A program made the position numbers and the translations under genes. From Denitratimonas tolerans (GTDB lineage: Bacteria > Pseudomonadota > Gammaproteobacteria > Xanthomonadales > Xanthomonadaceae): a stretch of DNA of 64,000 nt. The notes beneath the pieces are model-generated. The model searched no databases. It was given only the letters and a program-made list of their open reading frames with translations, and had not been told where the DNA came from. Below are positions 8,573 through 17,712 of the stretch, in pieces. The stretch lies in NCBI RefSeq assembly GCF_037203605.1, contig NZ_JBBDHC010000006.1, positions 120,903 to 184,902 of the forward strand, written 5' to 3'. Positions within the stretch are counted from its first letter, which is position 1; each line of letters opens with the position of its first letter.

Positions 8573-9469
8573 ATGACGCATCCACCCGCCTCCCACGACG
8601 ATGTCCTGCATCGGTTCCTGATTGATGGTGCCAACGCGCGCGGCGTGCTGGTGCGCCTGCGCGAGAGCTGGAAGGCGGTTCGCGCCACGGGTGACTATCC
8701 TGCCGAAGTCGAGCGGGTGCTGGCTGAATCGCTCGCCGCCACGGCGCTTTTCGGCGGCCATCTCAAGCTCGAGGGCAGCCTCTCGCTCCAGCTCAAGGGC
8801 GAGGCGGCGCTGCGCACCGTGTTCGCAGAGTACCGCGAGCCGGGCGTCCTGCGCGGTCTGGCGCGCTGGAATTCACCGGTGCCCTCGCCCCTGACCCCGC
8901 GCCAGTTCGGCGACGGCGCGCTGCTCGCGCTCACGGTCGAGACGCGCGTCCCCGGGCAGCATGACCCGATGCGCTACCAGGGCCTGGTCGGGCTCGATGC
9001 CGACAGCCTCGCCAGTGCCTGCGAGCGCTACTTCGCCCAGTCCGAGCAGTTGCCCACGCGCCTGGTCCTGCTGCAGCGCGGGGACCAGGTCGCGGGCCTG
9101 CTGCTCCAGCTCCTGCCGGGACACGGCGAGGACGAGGACGCCTGGCCGCGCCTGCAGGCCCTGCTGGACACCGTGACCGCGGATGAGCTGCTCGACCTGC
9201 CGGCCGAGGCCCTCCTCTACCGCCTGTTCCACGAGGACGGGGTGCGGCTGCTGGCCGCGCAGCCACTGGCGTTCGGCTGCACCTGCTCGCGCGAGCGCGT
9301 GGGCGGGATGCTGCGCGGGCTGGGCGAAGCCGAGGCCCATGCGGCGTTGCAGGGCGACGTGGCCACCATCACCTGCGAGTTCTGCGGCCAGCGCTACACC
9401 TTTGATCGCATCGACATCGCCAGCCTGTTCGGCGAACCCGCGGCCCCCGGCTCCACAACCCCGCAATAG
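8573..9469 (+). CDS. hslO: Redox-regulated holdase chaperone Hsp33
   Basis: 298 aa. Hsp33 is a cytosolic chaperone switched on by oxidation and unfolding. The C-terminal redox switch is intact: a CXC (CTCS at about 238) and a CXXC (CEFC at about 268) that bind zinc when reduced. The N-terminal domain has the family pattern LIDGANARGVLVRL. The ATG at 8573 is 30 bases from divergent mtgA, so both promoters must lie in or overlap this short gap. Confidence 0.95.
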   Translation: MTHPPASHDDVLHRFLIDGANARGVLVRLRESWKAVRATGDYPAEVERVLAESLAATALFGGHLKLEGSLSLQLKGEAALRTVFAEYREPGVLRGLARWNSPVPSPLTPRQFGDGALLALTVETRVPGQHDPMRYQGLVGLDADSLASACERYFAQSEQLPTRLVLLQRGDQVAGLLLQLLPGHGEDEDAWPRLQALLDTVTADELLDLPAEALLYRLFHEDGVRLLAAQPLAFGCTCSRERVGGMLRGLGEAEAHAALQGDVATITCEFCGQRYTFDRIDIASLFGEPAAPGSTTPQ

Positions 9470-9484
9470 CCATCGCCGCGCGGT

Positions 9485-12463
9485 TCAGCGTCCGCGCAGG
9501 CCAGCGCCCAGGAGATCGTGCAGCGAGGCCGGGCGCGCGAGCAGGAAGCCCTGCCCGCAGGTTCCGCGACCGAGGTTCTTGAGGAGGCGAAGCTGCTCGT
9601 CGGTCTCGATGCCCTCGGCGATGACCTCCAGCCCCAGCTCGGTGCCGAGGGCGTGGATCGCGCGCAGCACGGTCGGCGAATTGCCCGGCTCGCTGCTGTC
9701 CAGCGGGCTGATGAAGGAGCGGTCGATCTTGAGCGCCTGCAGCGGAAACTGGTGCAGGTAGCTCAGCGAGGAATAACCGGTGCCGAAGTCGTCCAGTGCC
9801 ACCGAGATGCCGTGGCTGCGCAGGCGATCCATGAGCTGCCGACTGTGTACCGGGTCTTCCAGCAGCACACGCTCGGTGATCTCGATCCGCAGCTGCGCAG
9901 GATTGAAGCCCACCGCATCGAGGCGATACAGCAGCACCTCGACGAACTGCGGCGCACGGAAGTGGCGCGCTCCGACGTTGATCCCCAGATAGGCCTCGCG
10001 GCCGAGCAGCGCGTCCGCCTGCGCGAACGCACTGTCGAACACCTGCCAGTCGATCTCTTCCGACAGACCCGACTCCTCGGCCTGCGCCAGGAAGGCACCG
10101 GGTGCGAGCAGCCCGTGCTGGGGATGGCGCCAGCGCAGCAGCGCCTCGAAACCGGCGATGCGTCCGTCATCGAGTTGGAGGATGGGCTGGAACACCGGCT
10201 CGAACTCGCGTCGCGTCACCGCGCGCCGCAGGTTGCCCTCCAGCTCCATCTGCAGCAGCACCTGGCCGCGCAGGGTTTCGTCGAACACCTCGAACCGCCG
10301 CCGCCCGTTCGCCTTGGCGCGATACAGCGCCACGTCGGCGTCGCGCAGCAGTTCCTCCGCGGTGCGGTAATGGGCCTGGGCGAAGGTGATGCCGATGCTG
10401 GTGGAGCTGTAGATGTCCTTGCCGCCGATGTGCAGCGGCTCTTCCAGCGTGCGGATGATGTGCCGCGCCACGTCCTGGGCCCGCGTGGCGGCGTCGCGCG
10501 TTTCCAGCAGGATCGCGAACTCGTCGCCGCCGAGGCGGGCGATCAGGGCCTCGTCGGGAAGCTGGGTGCGGATCCTCGCGCCGGCCGCCTTGAGCAGCTC
10601 GTCGCCGACCAGGTGGCCGACCGAATCGTTCACGACCTTGAAGCGGTCGAGGTCCAGGAACAGGACGGCGAAGGCATGGTTCAGCGGATCCTTCCGGTAG
10701 CGCTCCAGCGCGCCTGACATGCGTTCGAGCAGGAGCGCGCGGTTGGGCAGGCCGGTGAGCGAATCGTGCAGGGCGGCGTGGCGCAGGCGGCGTTCGGCAC
10801 GCTCGCGCTCGGCGATCTGTTCGCGCAGGGTCTGATTGGTGGCGGCCAGCGCCTCGGTGCGCTCGCGCACGCGCTCCTCCAGCACCACGTTGGCCTCGCG
10901 CAGCGAATCGGCTTGCCGCTTGCGCTGCAGCGCATTGGCGATGTGGTAGGACACGAAGGTGAGGATGTCCTGCTCGCGCTTGCCGTAGCTGTGCTTCTGG
11001 TCGTAGCTCTGCGTGACCATGACCCCCACGGTGCGCGCATCGTAGATCAGCGGCACGCCGAGCCAGATCGTCGCCACGGTGCCGTGCGAGCGCGCCTCGC
11101 CCTGCTCCTCCAGCTCCATGATCCGGGCCACGTCGGCCAGCAGGGGCTGTCCGGTGCGCAGCACGTACTCGGTCAGCCCGCAGCCGAGCTGGCGCGACTG
11201 GCGCACCGGGTCGCGTTCGTCGACCGAATAGGAGAAGTCCAGCCTGGTGCCGTCTTCCGACAGCAGGGCGATGTAGAAATTGCGCGCGTGAATCAGCTCG
11301 CCGATCACCCCGTGCAGGGATTCGTAGAATGCGTCCAGGCTGCCGCTGGTGGATCCCAGCTCCGCGATGCGGAACAGGGCGGCCTGCAGCTTTTCGGAGC
11401 GCTCGCGCTCCTGCACCTGCCGCCGCAACGCCTGGTTGGCGGCCTTCAGGTCTTCGGTGCGTTCGCGTACGCGGCGTTCGAGCTCCTCGTGCGAGCGCAC
11501 CCGGTCGAGCGCGGTGGCGACGTGCTGCGCCACGAAGTTGAGCAGCGCGTGGTCCTTCTCGCCATAGCGGCGGCGGCGGTCGTAGCTTTGCACCACCAGC
11601 GCGCCGATCACCTCGGTGCCGCGCAGCATCGGCACGCCCAGCCAGGCCTCGCTCTGCGGCCCGAAGCCACCCTGCTCGAGGTCATGCTCGGCCAGCAGCG
11701 CATCGGACGGGCCCATCATCGCCTTGCCGGTGCGCAATACGTGCAGCGTCAGCGAGCCCTCCCACAGGCTCACGGGAAACTCACCGATGTCGGGCGGATC
11801 GGGATCGACGCTGTCGCGGAAATACGGCAGCGAAATCATCTGGCGCTGCGCGTCGTACAGCGCGATGTAGAAGTTCTCCGCGTACATCAGCCCGGCAATG
11901 ATCGCGTGCAGCTCGGTCAGTACCTCGTCCATCTCGCGCTCACCGCTGGCCAGATCGGCGATGCGGTAAAGCGCATACTGGAGCCGCTCGGCCTCGGCCA
12001 GCTTCTCCATCGCCTGGCTCAGGCGCTCCAGCTCCAGCGCGCCGGGCAGCCGGTGCGAGAGGATGCGCGCGGCGGCATCCATGGCGTCGTGCTGGCCGGC
12101 ATCGACCGGGTTGCGGAACCGCGTGACCAGCACGCCCAGCCGCTCTTCACGATCCGCCAGCGGCAGCGCGAGCCAGTCGGGCGGAGGCAATTCCGCCTCG
12201 CCGCGCCAGCATGCCGCAGCCAGAAAGTCACCGACTTCCCGATCCACGCCGCCTGCCGCGCCACACCACTCCAGCGCGCCGGCGGCGTCGCGCACATAGA
12301 GGGCGTGCCCGCGCACGTCCATGCGCAGGCGCGACCAGGCCAGCAGCGACTCCAGCAGCGACTGGACCCGATTGCCCGTCAGCACCAGCTCGGAGCGCGC
12401 GACATCCGGGCATCGGTCTGCCGACGCCTCGCCTGTCGCAATGGCGTTACCGCGTTGCTTCAT
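9485..12463 (-). CDS. GAF-GAF-GGDEF-EAL cyclic di-GMP signalling protein
   Basis: About 992 aa. Two GAF sensor domains (about 160-325 and 365-505) are separated by coiled-coil linkers. Then come a GGDEF domain (about 555-720, intact ARLGGDEFAILLE) and an EAL domain (about 730-975, with GFEALLRWRHP, DDFGTGYSSLSYLHQFP and VIAEGIET). Both catalytic signatures are intact, so it may make or degrade cyclic di-GMP. The RXXD inhibitory site before GGDEF is not seen. There is no transmembrane segment, so it is cytosolic. The start is uncertain: ATG at 12592 would add 43 low-complexity residues; neither has a strong ribosome-binding site. Confidence 0.88.
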   Translation of the reverse strand: MKQRGNAIATGEASADRCPDVARSELVLTGNRVQSLLESLLAWSRLRMDVRGHALYVRDAAGALEWCGAAGGVDREVGDFLAAACWRGEAELPPPDWLALPLADREERLGVLVTRFRNPVDAGQHDAMDAAARILSHRLPGALELERLSQAMEKLAEAERLQYALYRIADLASGEREMDEVLTELHAIIAGLMYAENFYIALYDAQRQMISLPYFRDSVDPDPPDIGEFPVSLWEGSLTLHVLRTGKAMMGPSDALLAEHDLEQGGFGPQSEAWLGVPMLRGTEVIGALVVQSYDRRRRYGEKDHALLNFVAQHVATALDRVRSHEELERRVRERTEDLKAANQALRRQVQERERSEKLQAALFRIAELGSTSGSLDAFYESLHGVIGELIHARNFYIALLSEDGTRLDFSYSVDERDPVRQSRQLGCGLTEYVLRTGQPLLADVARIMELEEQGEARSHGTVATIWLGVPLIYDARTVGVMVTQSYDQKHSYGKREQDILTFVSYHIANALQRKRQADSLREANVVLEERVRERTEALAATNQTLREQIAERERAERRLRHAALHDSLTGLPNRALLLERMSGALERYRKDPLNHAFAVLFLDLDRFKVVNDSVGHLVGDELLKAAGARIRTQLPDEALIARLGGDEFAILLETRDAATRAQDVARHIIRTLEEPLHIGGKDIYSSTSIGITFAQAHYRTAEELLRDADVALYRAKANGRRRFEVFDETLRGQVLLQMELEGNLRRAVTRREFEPVFQPILQLDDGRIAGFEALLRWRHPQHGLLAPGAFLAQAEESGLSEEIDWQVFDSAFAQADALLGREAYLGINVGARHFRAPQFVEVLLYRLDAVGFNPAQLRIEITERVLLEDPVHSRQLMDRLRSHGISVALDDFGTGYSSLSYLHQFPLQALKIDRSFISPLDSSEPGNSPTVLRAIHALGTELGLEVIAEGIETDEQLRLLKNLGRGTCGQGFLLARPASLHDLLGAGLRGR

Positions 12464-12733
12464 CCCCGGACCCGCATCTTGGCCACCTGCGCGGCCGCGT
12501 TCCTGCGCCGTGCCGGGCTTCCCGGATGCCCGCACGGACCTGTCGATCCCGCCGACGGCCTGCGCCGGCGCTGCTAGTGTCACGTCTGGCATCGGCGGTG
12601 TCCATGCCCGGGCGCTCAAGCTGTGCGCGATGCCGCATGCGCCGGCGCGACCGCCCGTGCGCCCGTGCGCCGCCAGGCAGCACCCGCAGGGGCGGAAACC
12701 GCGCGGCACGGCGGGTCCGAGCGGCCCGCTCAA

Positions 12734-12762
12734 TTGTTAAATTCGTATCAAAACGCTACAAT
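12734..12762 (+). promoter_or_regulatory. Predicted sigma70 promoter
   Basis: TTGTTA (-35, 12734-12739), a 17-base spacer and TACAAT (-10, 12757-12762) form a good housekeeping promoter in an AT-rich patch of an otherwise GC-rich region. It would give a leader of about 60 bases for the exported protein at 12832. The rest of the 12464-12831 interval holds no other element I can support. Confidence 0.6.
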
Positions 12763-12831
12763 CCGTGCACCGCCACCAACCCCGTTCCGGGGGGGAACTT
12801 CGGTATCCCCGCAGGAATCCAACCGCAGGCC

Positions 12832-13851
12832 ATGCAACCCGATAGCCGCCGCCACCGCGCCACACCCGCACGCCTTCTTCTGGCGGCGGTGCTTGCGTGC
12901 GCGGCGATGCCCGGCGCAGCGGATCCGGCCGGCAACCTGGCCTATGGCGAGAGCGATGCGAAGGTTCTGCCGGTGCTCAACGCACAAAGCGGACAGATCG
13001 AAGCCCTGCTGCTGCTTGAACCCGATGGCAGCGGCATCGCGCCGCTGGATCGTCTGTTTCCGCGCATCGGGAGCCTGCCCAGCCCGAGGGTTCGGGGCAA
13101 CACGACGAGCGGCCGGCAGCTGCGTGCCAGCCTGCAGCCCGATCCGAACGCCGGCCTCGCACTGCTCTGCAATCAGGGCGTGCAGGTGGCCGTGACGCTC
13201 GGGCCCCTGAGCCAGCAGTGCCTTCTGGCCCAGATCAGCGATCAGGACGACCTGCTGCGCGTGTCCACCTCGCGCCCCGCGCTGGTTCTGGATACCGGCT
13301 GGCGTTCCGCCAGCGGCGCGATGGACATGAGCTTCGGTCTGGCTTGGCTGGATGCGTCGCTGCGCACCGCGCAGGAGGATGCGCTGCCCGGCCCGGGCGA
13401 GTCCGCGACGCCCCTGCCCGCCTTGCCGCCGCTGGCTCCCGTGACCCTCGGCGACATCAGCCTGCGCCAGGCGTACTGGAGCGGCCGCTTCGATCTGGGC
13501 GCGCAGCGCTGGTTCTCGGCCGGTGCCAGCCTGGGTTCGCAGGAAATGAACCTGCTGCTGGGCGGGCCGCAGCGTTGGGACACGACCACCGTCACCTTCG
13601 GCGTGGGCTACCGCGGCCTCAGCGGGCGCTTGACCGGGCGCCTGATCGAACTGCCGCGCGGCCAGGGCAATTTCCAGGCGCTGGACCTCGGCTTCTCCTG
13701 GCGCACGCCGTGGCAGGGCGAACTGAGCTTCGGCGCGCAGAACCTGCTCAACCAGTCCCCGGACACCAGCAAGTGGCCGCTGTCGGACCTGCCCGCGCTT
13801 GAGGCCCCCGGCGGTCGCACGCCGTACGTGCGCTACAAACAGGATCTCTGA
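12832..13851 (+). CDS. Exported protein of unknown function, probably envelope-associated
   Basis: 339 aa; no family recognised. A signal peptide is clear: basic start (MQPDSRRHRATPARLL), hydrophobic core, and cleavage near AMPGAADPAG at about residue 30. The C-terminal half alternates short amphipathic stretches with aromatic residues (QAYWSGRFDLGAQRWFSAG, VTFGVGYRGLSGRLTGRLIE, LDLGFSWRTPWQGELSFGAQNLL in pieces). That is what an outer-membrane beta-barrel or beta-sandwich would show. ATG 12832 follows the promoter described nearby. It converges on plsB. Confidence 0.8.
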   Translation: MQPDSRRHRATPARLLLAAVLACAAMPGAADPAGNLAYGESDAKVLPVLNAQSGQIEALLLLEPDGSGIAPLDRLFPRIGSLPSPRVRGNTTSGRQLRASLQPDPNAGLALLCNQGVQVAVTLGPLSQQCLLAQISDQDDLLRVSTSRPALVLDTGWRSASGAMDMSFGLAWLDASLRTAQEDALPGPGESATPLPALPPLAPVTLGDISLRQAYWSGRFDLGAQRWFSAGASLGSQEMNLLLGGPQRWDTTTVTFGVGYRGLSGRLTGRLIELPRGQGNFQALDLGFSWRTPWQGELSFGAQNLLNQSPDTSKWPLSDLPALEAPGGRTPYVRYKQDL

Positions 13852-13915
13852 TCCGCCGCGCCGCGCGCGGCCTGCCCAGACCCGAACGCACCCAACCGCC
13901 CGCAGCCCGCGCCCT

Positions 13916-16432
13916 TCAGCCGACGCCTTCCGCCGGAGCGGCCTCGCGCGCCATGTCGGGCGTGATCTTGAGGATCGAGTGACGCAGCTCGCGCGAGAGG
14001 ATCAGCCTGGAGTCGTTCGCCCAGGTCTCCAGCGCCTCGCCGAACGCCAGCTTGCCGGCCTCGTCGGCCCGCACCAGGCCCAGTTCACGCAGGGTCGCGA
14101 TGAAGCCGCGGAACAGCGCGCGGTCGAAGAACTCCGGCGCGCTCGGGGCATAGAGCAGCGACAGGCGCTGGGCGGTCAGGTGGCACAGGTTCTCGAGCTC
14201 GGCCGCGGTGATCGTGCCCGAGCCGTTCTTGGCCAGCACGGCCATGCCGATGTAGTAGCGCTCGAACGCCTGCATCACCGAATTGGCGATCACGCGCAGA
14301 CGGAATACCGCATCGGTCTGGCCCGGGCCGCGCTGGAGCTGGCCGGATTCGGCATCGAAGGAAAGCAGATCCAGCCCGACCATGGCGTCGATGGTGGCCT
14401 CGAGCTGTGCTGCGAACCCGTCTTCGTCCCACGGCAGGAACAGCTCGCGGCGCAGGAACGGATAGACCAGTTGCCCGAGCCGGACCACGCCGGCGCGCGA
14501 CATCCTGCGTGCGTTCTGGAAGCAGCTCGCCACCCACGCCGCGCAGACGAACAGGTGTTGCACGTTGTTGCGGAAATAGCTTTGCAGCACCGCCTGTTCG
14601 CCTTCGAACGAGAGCACGTCGCCGAGCGGGTGGCGGGTGCGCACGAGCAGCCCGGACGCTTCCCCGTAGGCGATGATCTGCGCGCCATCCAGCGCGGTGA
14701 TCGTGACCCGATCCGAATACGGCGCGGACGCGAGCAGCGTCTTGGCCAGGTCGAGCATGGCCAGCAGATCGCTCTCGCTCATCGCGTACTTGGGGGTCGA
14801 CAACAAGGCGACCGACAGCAGATTGATCGGGTTCACGTCGGCGGCGCGGTTGATGTTGATCTGGATGCGCTGGGCCAGCGCATCGACCACCGGGTTCATC
14901 CATTCCTGCCGGCCGCCCTCGGCGGCACGCTCGCGCCAGTCCGGCGCGTGCTCGGCGAGCACCTCGTCGAGCAGCACCGGCTCGGCGTAGTTCACCGCCA
15001 CCTGTCCGTAGGTGCGGCGCAGGGCACCGCTGGCGGCGCGCAGCAGCGCCCACACGGTCTCCTTCTGCTTGGGCCGCCCGGAGAGTTCATCGAGATAGCT
15101 CTTGCCCTCGATGATCTGCTCGTAGCCGATGTACACCGGCTGGAACAGCACCGGGCGGCGCGACTGGCGCACGAAGGCGCGCAGGGTCATCACCAGCATC
15201 CCGGCCTTGGGCTGCAGCAATCGCCCGGTGCGCGAGCGGCCGCCCTCGATGAAGTACTCGATCGAGTCGCCGCGCGCGATGAGCGTGGCGACGTATTCCC
15301 CGAACACCGCCGAGTAAAGCGGATTGGCCTTGAAGCTGCGGCGCAGGAAGAAGGCGCCGCCGCGGCGCAGGATCGGCCCGACCACCGGCAGGTTGAGGTT
15401 CACACCGGCCGCGATGTGGGGCGGCACCACGCCGTTCACGTACAGAAGGTAGGACAGCAGCAGGTAATCGATGTGGCTGCGGTGGCAGGGCACGTAGATC
15501 ACCTCGTGCCCGGGCGCGATCTGCTTGAGCCCCTCGAAGTGGTGCATCTTCACGCCGCGGTAGATCTTGTTCCAGAATGGCGTGAGCACGAACGAGGCCG
15601 AGCGGATCACCGTGTTGGAGTAATCCGCCGCGATCTCGCGCGCATAGCCGTGCGCGCGCCGCCACGCGGCGGCGTGGCTGATGCTGTCGCGCCGGGCCTG
15701 GTCGGCGATGGCCTGGCGCACCGGGTCGGAGGCCAGCAGGCCGTCCACCAGGGTACGCCGGTGCGACAGGTCCGGCCCGATCACCGCGGTACGGATGCGC
15801 CGGAAGTGCGTGCGCAGCACGCGCGAGACCTTGCGTACCGACGTTTCCGGCGTCGCCCCTTCGGCCAGCACCGAGCGCAGCGACACCGGCGCGGAGAAGC
15901 GCACGATGGTGTTGCGCCCGTTGAGCAGCACCGCCAGCAGCCGTCGGAAGCCCCCGACGATGACCCAGTTTTCCGCGAACAGCACGCGGAACCAGCCCGA
16001 CTCACGGTCCGGCGCGCGCCCGACGAAGATCGACACCGGAACGATCTGCACGTCCAGCGCCGGATCGCGGCCGAGCGCGGCGACCAGGTTGGCCAGCCCT
16101 TCGGAGTGAGTGCGATTGCGCGGGCGGCCGAACCAGAAACCGTTGCGGCGCGACGTCGCCACCACCGCCCGTCCCTGCCCCGTCAGATCGGTCGGCATCT
16201 CCACCAGCGGCGAGGGCAGGCCGGCCTCGCGGCAGGCCTGCTCCAGGATCAGGACGTTGGACAGCCCGTAACGCTCGATCGCATAGCAGACCGGAAGGTC
16301 GGGCAGCACCAGCGCCGCATCGGCGGCGACCGGCTCGCGCCGGATCTGCAGCCACGGCGCGATGATCCGACCCAGCAGGCGGAACAGCATGGACGGCGCG
16401 GCGCGCTCTGCGGTGGAAGGTTGGGCGTTCAT
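13916..16432 (-). CDS. plsB: Glycerol-3-phosphate 1-O-acyltransferase
   Basis: 838 aa, slightly longer than the ~807 aa enteric enzyme. It acylates glycerol 3-phosphate at position 1, the first step of phospholipid synthesis, at the inner membrane. The acyltransferase blocks are intact: HRSHID (the HX4D motif, in YVPCHRSHIDYLLLSY), GAFFLRRSFKANPLYS, FIEGGRSRTGRLLQPK and PVYIGYEQIIEGKSY. The ATG at 16432 is used; the longer frame runs into the neighbouring lipoprotein gene. A long antisense open frame covers it and is a GC artefact. Confidence 0.96.
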   Translation of the reverse strand: MNAQPSTAERAAPSMLFRLLGRIIAPWLQIRREPVAADAALVLPDLPVCYAIERYGLSNVLILEQACREAGLPSPLVEMPTDLTGQGRAVVATSRRNGFWFGRPRNRTHSEGLANLVAALGRDPALDVQIVPVSIFVGRAPDRESGWFRVLFAENWVIVGGFRRLLAVLLNGRNTIVRFSAPVSLRSVLAEGATPETSVRKVSRVLRTHFRRIRTAVIGPDLSHRRTLVDGLLASDPVRQAIADQARRDSISHAAAWRRAHGYAREIAADYSNTVIRSASFVLTPFWNKIYRGVKMHHFEGLKQIAPGHEVIYVPCHRSHIDYLLLSYLLYVNGVVPPHIAAGVNLNLPVVGPILRRGGAFFLRRSFKANPLYSAVFGEYVATLIARGDSIEYFIEGGRSRTGRLLQPKAGMLVMTLRAFVRQSRRPVLFQPVYIGYEQIIEGKSYLDELSGRPKQKETVWALLRAASGALRRTYGQVAVNYAEPVLLDEVLAEHAPDWRERAAEGGRQEWMNPVVDALAQRIQININRAADVNPINLLSVALLSTPKYAMSESDLLAMLDLAKTLLASAPYSDRVTITALDGAQIIAYGEASGLLVRTRHPLGDVLSFEGEQAVLQSYFRNNVQHLFVCAAWVASCFQNARRMSRAGVVRLGQLVYPFLRRELFLPWDEDGFAAQLEATIDAMVGLDLLSFDAESGQLQRGPGQTDAVFRLRVIANSVMQAFERYYIGMAVLAKNGSGTITAAELENLCHLTAQRLSLLYAPSAPEFFDRALFRGFIATLRELGLVRADEAGKLAFGEALETWANDSRLILSRELRHSILKITPDMAREAAPAEGVG

Positions 16433-16520
16433 GACAGCAGCATCGCATCGTACGGCGGCACCGGGACCGGTGTGCCGCGCATTCGGCGAAGAGAAAGCGT
16501 CGGCCGCTCCGGAAACCGGA

Positions 16521-17471
16521 TCAGTTGGCGTCTTCCTGCACGGCGTCCTCTTCATCCTCCAGCACGATCTCGTCGTCGGCCACCTCGTCCTCGACGCCGG
16601 CCATGCCCTTGACCAGCTGCTCGACCGTGTCCTTGCCGTACCAGCGGCCGTCCTGCTCGATCATCTCGGTCTCGCCCGAAAGCTCCTTGCCGAGGAAGCT
16701 GTAGCTGAAGCCGACCTTGGCGGCCGCACCTTCGCGCGAAATCTCCTTGGCCTTGAGGCTGGCGAAGCTCTGGTTCATGTCCAGGCCGTACAGCGCAAAG
16801 AGGTCCTTGATGCCGCCGAAGGCCACGCCCGCCTTGCCCATAGCCTGGTCGAAATCGAGCGCGCGCAGCTCGTCGAGGGTCTTGAGGTCGATCTGGCGCG
16901 CGGTGGCGACGACGATGCCGATGCCCTTCTTCGCCAGGTCGCGATCGGTGAGCTTGGCCGTCTGCAGCCAGCCGCCGAGCGCATTGATCATGTCGATGCC
17001 CTGCTGCTTCTGGGCCGGGGTCATATCCTCGCTGGCCTGGATGCCCTGCATCGCAAAGCCCTGGCCCATGCCGATCATCATCGGCATCTGCGCGGCCATC
17101 TCGGTCTCGAACTTCACCAGGGCAGGCTCAAGCTCGGCATAGAGGGCCTGCTCGGCACCGGGCGCGGTCAGCTTCGCCATGTTCGCGGCGAACTCGGCGC
17201 GCTCCTCCTCGCTCGGGGTTTCCTTGGCCATGGCCTGCTTCCAGTCGCCGCGCAGTTCGTCCAGCTTGGCGGCCGGCACCATGAGCTGCACGGCGGCAAG
17301 CAGGTCGTTTTCCTTGAGCCTGGCAGCCACCGCCTCGACCGCACCCGCAGGATCGGCGGTCTGTTGCGCCACCTTGGCTTCGGACATCGGCTCGCCGGCG
17401 TCCTTGCCGCCGCAGGCCGCAAGACCAAGGGAAATCAGGCCGGCACCAGCCAGCAGGGCAAGACGTTTCAT
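16521..17471 (-). CDS. Conserved lipoprotein of unknown function
   Basis: 316 aa. The N-terminus is a lipoprotein signal with lipobox LAAC (MKRLALLAGAGLISLGLAAC, Cys at 20). The body is mainly helical and polar, with Met-rich stretches around 125-150 and a strongly acidic tail (DDEIVLEDEEDAVQEDAN). I do not recognise a catalytic motif. It resembles uncharacterised xanthomonad lipoproteins by memory only. It lies 88 bases upstream of plsB on the same strand. Confidence 0.82.
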   Translation of the reverse strand: MKRLALLAGAGLISLGLAACGGKDAGEPMSEAKVAQQTADPAGAVEAVAARLKENDLLAAVQLMVPAAKLDELRGDWKQAMAKETPSEEERAEFAANMAKLTAPGAEQALYAELEPALVKFETEMAAQMPMMIGMGQGFAMQGIQASEDMTPAQKQQGIDMINALGGWLQTAKLTDRDLAKKGIGIVVATARQIDLKTLDELRALDFDQAMGKAGVAFGGIKDLFALYGLDMNQSFASLKAKEISREGAAAKVGFSYSFLGKELSGETEMIEQDGRWYGKDTVEQLVKGMAGVEDEVADDEIVLEDEEDAVQEDAN

Positions 17472-17530
17472 CGCAGACTCCGGGGTTGTTGGGTAAAGAG
17501 CGAACGCTCAATGATGCCGAAAGCCGCGCC

Positions 17531-17563
17531 GGAAAAAAACAAGGGAAGCCAATTGGCTTCCCT
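17531..17563 (-). terminator. Intrinsic terminator
   Basis: Read on the minus strand, a perfect palindrome at 17542-17563 (half-site AGGGAAGCCAA) is followed at once by TGTTTTTTTCC. Stem plus T tract is the classical Rho-independent form. It would end the transcript of the acid phosphatase gene (stop at 17713) and insulate it from the lipoprotein gene. Confidence 0.75.
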
Positions 17564-17667
17564 GCAGTTCCAGCATCCTGCCGGATCGGATCATTATGGT
17601 TGTGGGCGCGGTGGCAATCGCCGTCTTCTGCGGCATGACTCCTTGGAACCCAAGTTAGCAAGTTAAT

Positions 17668-17689
17668 GTGGAACTTGCAAGTAGTCCAC
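17668..17689. repeat. Imperfect inverted repeat with TTGCAA core
   Basis: GTGGA and TCCAC arms flank an inner CTTGCAAG palindrome, 24 bases past the stop of the acid phosphatase gene. It is not followed by a T tract. It could be a 3' stabilising hairpin or a protein-binding site. Confidence 0.35.
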
Positions 17690-17712
17690 CAACTCATTGT
17701 TTTATAATCAAA

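Noticed and set aside
12211..12831. Longer N-terminus for the exported protein at 12832
   Set aside because: It would overlap the promoter and the start of the divergent cyclic di-GMP gene and would bury the signal peptide.
13799..16612. 937-residue open frame on the + strand opposite plsB
   Set aside because: It is antisense to a gene with clear catalytic motifs and has the Arg/Gln/His-rich composition of a GC-driven shadow frame.
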